A model generated the notes under the pieces. The model did no database searches and was not told the DNA's origin. It saw nothing but the letters and a program-made list of their open reading frames with translations. Positions 6,668 through 7,782 of a DNA stretch of 7,782 nucleotides are shown here, in pieces. The DNA is taken from contig JAYRFB010000025.1 in NCBI GenBank assembly GCA_041908585.1, forward strand, positions 1 to 7,782, in the 5' to 3' direction. The position numbers and the translations under genes are program-made. The stretch comes from CAINDZ01 sp041908585. Its GTDB lineage: Bacteria > Krumholzibacteriota > Krumholzibacteriia > LZORAL124-64-63. Each line of letters opens with the position of its first letter. Positions within the stretch are counted from its first letter, which is position 1.

Positions 6668-7782
6668 GTGGGCAGAGCCGGCCCCAGGCACATCTTCATC
6701 AGCTGCGGAGAGGCCAGCGGGGACCGCTACGGCGCGCGCCTGGCCGTCGCCCTCCGCGAGCGGGATCCCGACCTGCGCATCACCGCCCTCGGGGGGCCGG
6801 CGCTGGCTGCCGCCGGCGTGGAACTGGTCGGGCACTCCGGCGACGTGGCGGTCATGGGCGTCGGCGAGGTGCTGCGGGCGCTGCCCGCCCTCGCGCGCGC
6901 GCGCAGGCGCCTGTCGCGGCACCTGGCCGATGGCGTCGACCTCTTCCTGCCGATCGACTTCCCCGGCTTCAACGGGCACCTGGCCGGCGCGGCACGACGG
7001 GCCGGCGTGCCGGTCTTCTGGCTGGTGGCGCCGCAGCTGTGGGCCTGGGGCCGTTGGCGCGCGGCTTCCTACCGGCGCCGCATCGACCGCCTCGGCACGA
7101 TCCTGCCGTTCGAGGCGGCCTACTTCCGCGACCTGGGGTTCAGTGTCGAGCCGCTCGGCCACCCGCTCATGGACGACTACGGCGCGGGCTTCGGTTTCGA
7201 GGCTGGGATGCGACGCCGCGAGGAGCGGCTCGGGCGACGCGACGGGCCGCTGGTTATCGGCCTGCTGCCCGGCAGCCGCCGCCAGGAGCTGGACCAGTTG
7301 CTGCCGGTGCTGAAGGTGACGAGCCAGGCGATCACCGGCCACCTGGCCGGGCGGGATGTGCGCTTCCTCGTGAGCCTGGCTCCCGGCGTCGAACGCGAGG
7401 ACGTTGCGAGCCGGTTCCAGGCCACGGCGGAGTTCACGGCAGAGCCGCTGCCGGCCCTGCTGCCGCAGCTGGACCTCGCGCTGGTTTGCAGCGGCACGGC
7501 CAGCCTGGAGGCGGCGCTGGCCGGCGTGCCTCACGAGATCGTCTACCGAACCGGCGCGCTGACCGCGTTCGTCGGCCGGCGCCTGGTCCGCACGCCGCAC
7601 ATCGGCCTGGCCAACCTGATCCTGGGCCGGGAGGTGGTGCGCGAGCACCTGCAGCAGGACGCGAGCCCGTTGCCCCTTGCGCGCGAGCTCCTGGGCTGGC
7701 TCGCGCGACCGGCCGATCGACAGGCATACTACGGCGAGGTGCGTCGCCTGCGCCAGCTGTGCGGCGAATCCGGAGCCTGGGA
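6668..7782 (+). CDS. lpxB: lipid-A-disaccharide synthase LpxB (3' end beyond window)
   Basis: LpxB is a membrane-associated GT-B glycosyltransferase (family GT19) that joins UDP-2,3-diacylglucosamine and 2,3-diacylglucosamine 1-phosphate into the lipid A disaccharide. From GTG 6668 the frame is open to the window end, giving 371 residues against 382 in E. coli, so probably only a short C-terminal piece is missing. Visible signatures are GEASGDRYGA (14-23), AVMGVGEVL (61-69), PIDFPGFN (95-102) with Asp97 at the position of E. coli Asp98, and APQLWAWG (121-128). Further ones are LPFE (146-149), LPGSRRQE (200-207) with Arg204, CSGTASLEAAL (274-284), and LANLILGREVVRE (314-326). The last has Ala where E. 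coli has Pro in LPNLL. The truncation is only the window edge. No frameshift is seen. Confidence 0.95.
   Translation, partial: MGRAGPRHIFISCGEASGDRYGARLAVALRERDPDLRITALGGPALAAAGVELVGHSGDVAVMGVGEVLRALPALARARRRLSRHLADGVDLFLPIDFPGFNGHLAGAARRAGVPVFWLVAPQLWAWGRWRAASYRRRIDRLGTILPFEAAYFRDLGFSVEPLGHPLMDDYGAGFGFEAGMRRREERLGRRDGPLVIGLLPGSRRQELDQLLPVLKVTSQAITGHLAGRDVRFLVSLAPGVEREDVASRFQATAEFTAEPLPALLPQLDLALVCSGTASLEAALAGVPHEIVYRTGALTAFVGRRLVRTPHIGLANLILGREVVREHLQQDASPLPLARELLGWLARPADRQAYYGEVRRLRQLCGESGAW

Noticed and set aside
3228..7648. Further long - strand open frames (3228-4364, 4769-5512, 5398-6699, 6605-7648).
   Set aside because: All lie opposite the lpx genes and arise from the same composition effect. 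They have no recognisable domains or ribosome binding sites.

Overview
The window (7782 bp, very GC-rich, strong G/C bias at third codon positions) is one co-directional block of outer-membrane biogenesis genes on the + strand: bamA, skp/ompH, lpxD, an lpxC-fabZ fusion, lpxA and lpxB. The last gene runs off the right edge. No mobile elements, CRISPR arrays, rRNA or tRNA genes are visible.

Layout. Positions 1-390 have no supportable gene. They hold an extreme poly-G/poly-C block (about 39-139), an unremarkable stretch, and a plausible sigma70-type promoter (317-345) before bamA at 391. bamA (391-2724) and skp (2762-3289) encode the outer-membrane protein insertase and a periplasmic chaperone. 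A gap of about 157 bp, with a perfect TTGACA hexamer, precedes lpxD (3447-4472). The fused lpxC-fabZ (4475-5788), lpxA (5815-6636) and lpxB (6668 to beyond 7782) follow with gaps of 2-31 bp and good Shine-Dalgarno sites, as expected of an operon.

Function. LpxA adds a 3-hydroxyacyl chain to UDP-GlcNAc. LpxC deacetylates the product, LpxD adds the second acyl chain, and LpxB condenses the resulting monosaccharides into the lipid A disaccharide. FabZ is the fatty-acid dehydratase that competes for the same 3-hydroxyacyl-ACP pool. BamA and Skp deliver and insert outer-membrane proteins. The window therefore covers both the lipid and the protein side of building an outer membrane. The UDP-diacylglucosamine hydrolase (LpxH, LpxI or LpxG) and the later lipid A steps are not encoded here.

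Organism. This is a diderm, LPS-making bacterium. The LpxC-FabZ fusion is best known from the Bacteroidetes/Chlorobi side of the FCB superphylum, while the gene order resembles the proteobacterial bamA-skp-lpxD-fabZ-lpxA-lpxB cluster. With the high GC content, I infer a high-GC lineage in or near the FCB group (for example Gemmatimonadota-, Krumholzibacteriota- or Eisenbacteria-like), but phylum assignment needs a protein tree. I see no undescribed system. The points worth a second look are the fusion in this context, an eroded conserved motif in LpxC, glycine at both acyl-chain ruler positions, and the G/C homopolymer block at the left end.
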